A stretch of 64,000 bases of DNA from assembly GCA_029233925.1 (NCBI GenBank), contig JARGOX010000020.1, forward strand, positions 62,001 through 126,000, in the 5' to 3' direction. Below, in pieces: positions 62,431-64,000 of the stretch (position 1 is the first letter of the stretch; each line of letters starts with the position of its first letter). Under the pieces are notes generated by a model. It was given only the letters and a program-made list of their open reading frames with translations, made no database searches and was not told where the DNA came from. Position numbers and translations under genes: made by a program. The DNA is from Rhizobiaceae bacterium (GTDB lineage: Bacteria > Pseudomonadota > Alphaproteobacteria > Rhizobiales > Rhizobiaceae).

Positions 62431-64000
62431 ATGTCGAAATTTCTGACCCGCCTTTCCCTGTCAGTTGCTGTACTGGTTACAACAACCAGCTTGGCTTTGG
62501 CAGATTTTGAACTCAATGTTCTTCATTTCAACGACTTTCACAGTCGCATTGAACCCATCAACAAATACGATTCAACCTGCTCTGCCGAAGATGAAACCGA
62601 AGGCAAGTGCTTTGGTGGTATTGCCCGGATGAAAACAGCAATTGATCAGCGCAAGGCAGCGCTGGACAATGTTCTGCTGCTTTCCGCCGGTGACAATTTC
62701 CAGGGCTCGTTGTTTTACACGACCTACAAGGGCGCTGCCGAGGCCGAGTTCATGGACCAGCTCGGGCTTGATGCCATGGTTCTTGGAAATCACGAATTTG
62801 ACGATGGCGACGGTGTCCTTGCTACCTTCGTCGATAAAACAACATTTCCCATCATCTACGGCAATGCTCTGATTGGCGCCGATAGCCCGCTTGCCGGCAA
62901 AATGGTCGAATATGTCATCAAGGACATGGGCACTGAAAAAATTGCCATCATTGGTGCCGTCACCGCCGACACCGGCGAACTTTCCTCGCCCAGCGATTCT
63001 GTCCTGTTCATTGATCCGGTGCTTTATCTCAATGACGCCGTGGCCGCTGTAAAAGCAGCAGGCGCCACCAAGATCATCGCCCTGACCCATACCGGCTTCA
63101 GCAAGGACAAGGAAATTGCTGCCCAGGTTGACGGCGTTGATCTGATCATTGGTGGACACAGCAACACATTCCTGTCCAATACGAGCGACAAGGCCGATGG
63201 CGTGTACCCGGTCATGATGACAGGCCCCTCGGGCAACCCGGTGGCCATTGTCACGGCCTATGCCCATTCCAAATATCTGGGTGAAATCAAAATCATCTTC
63301 GATGATGACGGCAACATCAAATCGGCCGTTGGTGAGCCCATCTTGCTGGATGCCAGCTTCAAGCCGAATGAAGCCATGGTGACTCGAATTGCGGAAATGT
63401 CCGCGCCCATCAAGGAGGCAATGGAAGTTGTTGTCGCCAGTTCAACCGCACCCATTGACGGTGACCGCAAGAGCTGTCGCGCCAGGGAATGTGAAATGGG
63501 CAATCTGGTCGCTGATGCCATGCTGGAACGCGTTGCCTCGCAGGGTATTCAGATGGCCATCCAGAATGGTGGCGGACTGCGTGCTTCCATTGATGGCGGC
63601 GACGTGACTATGGGTGAAGTTGTCACGGTGGTGCCATTTCAGAACACGCTTTCCACATTCAAGCTGAAAGGCTCTGATGTCGTCTTGGCGCTTGAAAACG
63701 GCGTTAGCCAGATTGAAGAAGGCGGCGGGCGCTTCCCGCAGGTTGCCGGCCTCAAGTTCACCGTCAACACCGCAAAACCTGCCGGTGAACGCATATCCGA
63801 TCTGATGGTCTCCATGGATGGCAAATTCGTACCGCTGGATGAGACAGCAACCTACGGGGTTGTATCAAACAACTTCATGCGCTCGGGTGGAGACGGCTAC
63901 AAGGTTTTCGCCACAGATGGCATGGAAGCCTATGATTATGGTCCGGGACTGGAAGATGTATTGGCAAACTATCTGAGCCAGAACACGCCCTACAAGCCCT
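62431..64000 (+). CDS. Secreted 5'-nucleotidase / UshA-like (partial, 3' end outside)
   Basis: The frame is open to the window end, so only the first 523 residues are seen. A signal peptide (KFLTRLSLSVAVLVTTTSLALA) precedes the metallophosphatase domain: LNVLHFNDFHSRIEP, LLSAGDNFQGS, VLGNHEFDDGD, LTHTGFSKD and IIGGHSNTFLS hold the two-metal site. The C-terminal nucleotide-binding domain follows with NLVADAMLERVASQGIQMAIQNGGGLRASIDGG and VSNNFMRSGGDGY. It releases phosphate from nucleotides in the periplasm. GGAG lies in front of ATG 62431. Confidence 0.95.
   Translation, partial: MSKFLTRLSLSVAVLVTTTSLALADFELNVLHFNDFHSRIEPINKYDSTCSAEDETEGKCFGGIARMKTAIDQRKAALDNVLLLSAGDNFQGSLFYTTYKGAAEAEFMDQLGLDAMVLGNHEFDDGDGVLATFVDKTTFPIIYGNALIGADSPLAGKMVEYVIKDMGTEKIAIIGAVTADTGELSSPSDSVLFIDPVLYLNDAVAAVKAAGATKIIALTHTGFSKDKEIAAQVDGVDLIIGGHSNTFLSNTSDKADGVYPVMMTGPSGNPVAIVTAYAHSKYLGEIKIIFDDDGNIKSAVGEPILLDASFKPNEAMVTRIAEMSAPIKEAMEVVVASSTAPIDGDRKSCRARECEMGNLVADAMLERVASQGIQMAIQNGGGLRASIDGGDVTMGEVVTVVPFQNTLSTFKLKGSDVVLALENGVSQIEEGGGRFPQVAGLKFTVNTAKPAGERISDLMVSMDGKFVPLDETATYGVVSNNFMRSGGDGYKVFATDGMEAYDYGPGLEDVLANYLSQNTPYKP

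Noticed and set aside
1-64000. tRNA, rRNA, integrase, transposase or attachment site
   Set aside because: None recognised in any gap; the aromatic island has no mobile-element border that I can see.

Overview
The window is chromosomal DNA of an alphaproteobacterium, most likely order Hyphomicrobiales (Rhizobiales). The evidence is a Brucella-type Omp10 lipoprotein, an RcdA (DUF1465) gene preceded by full CtrA boxes, GapR (DUF2312), DUF1036, DUF1192, DUF1244 and DUF4164 proteins, a zapA / 6S RNA / 5-FCL block, a tkt-gap-pgk-fba group with class I aldolase, homospermidine synthase, and cysteine-free forms of ribosomal proteins bL31 and bL36. No rRNA, tRNA, CRISPR array, insertion sequence or phage gene was seen.

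Layout. 1-2.4 kb: end of a Rieske oxygenase, its VanB-type reductase, and a UspA protein. 2.5-10.1 kb: EamA transporter, ruvCAB, yebC, a metallo-hydrolase, a YmdB-type phosphodiesterase, 5-FCL, 6S RNA, zapA and a coiled-coil partner. 10.5-16.4 kb: central carbon genes tkt, gap, a DUF1272 gene, pgk and fba. 16.5-22.2 kb: SGNH hydrolase, quinone oxidoreductase, DUF1192, a CtrA-marked region with a possible small RNA, rcdA, rpmE and an ABC exporter. 22.2-33.1 kb: aromatic catabolic island. 33.4-43.8 kb: GGDEF-EAL protein with a PstS-like partner, FAD dehydrogenase, MotA/OmpA-like pair, inositol monophosphatase, EF-P, Sel1-repeat protein and a ThiE-like protein. 43.9-46.4 kb: TauE-type exporter and acyl-CoA ligase. 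46.5-58.3 kb: two YdcH genes, purEK, rpmJ, TPR protein, alpha/beta hydrolase, pyk, DUF1036, DUF1244, GapR, a DUF882 protein and PepF. 58.7-64 kb: homospermidine synthase, Omp10, a PaaK-like protein and a 5'-nucleotidase cut by the window end.

The aromatic island is the most interesting part. Fcs (CoA ligase), a crotonase, an SDR dehydrogenase and an amidohydrolase together fit the CoA-dependent, beta-oxidative side-chain shortening of hydroxycinnamates known from Agrobacterium and Rhodococcus. A MarR regulator heads one unit, and similar candidate operators lie before it and before the amidohydrolase/crotonase pair. Inside the island is a tightly packed operon of GalB-, GalC- and GalD-like enzymes with one extradiol dioxygenase of the VOC (type I) fold, where a LigAB-type gallate dioxygenase would be expected. 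A LysR regulator with two tandem DNA-binding domains is divergent from it. A TRAP solute-binding protein without membrane subunits may serve uptake. The Rieske/VanB pair at the left edge could supply O-demethylation. The predicted sense of the whole is conversion of methoxylated hydroxycinnamates to acetyl-CoA plus a gallate-like acid, then to pyruvate and oxaloacetate. This is inference from gene content; substrates are not proven.
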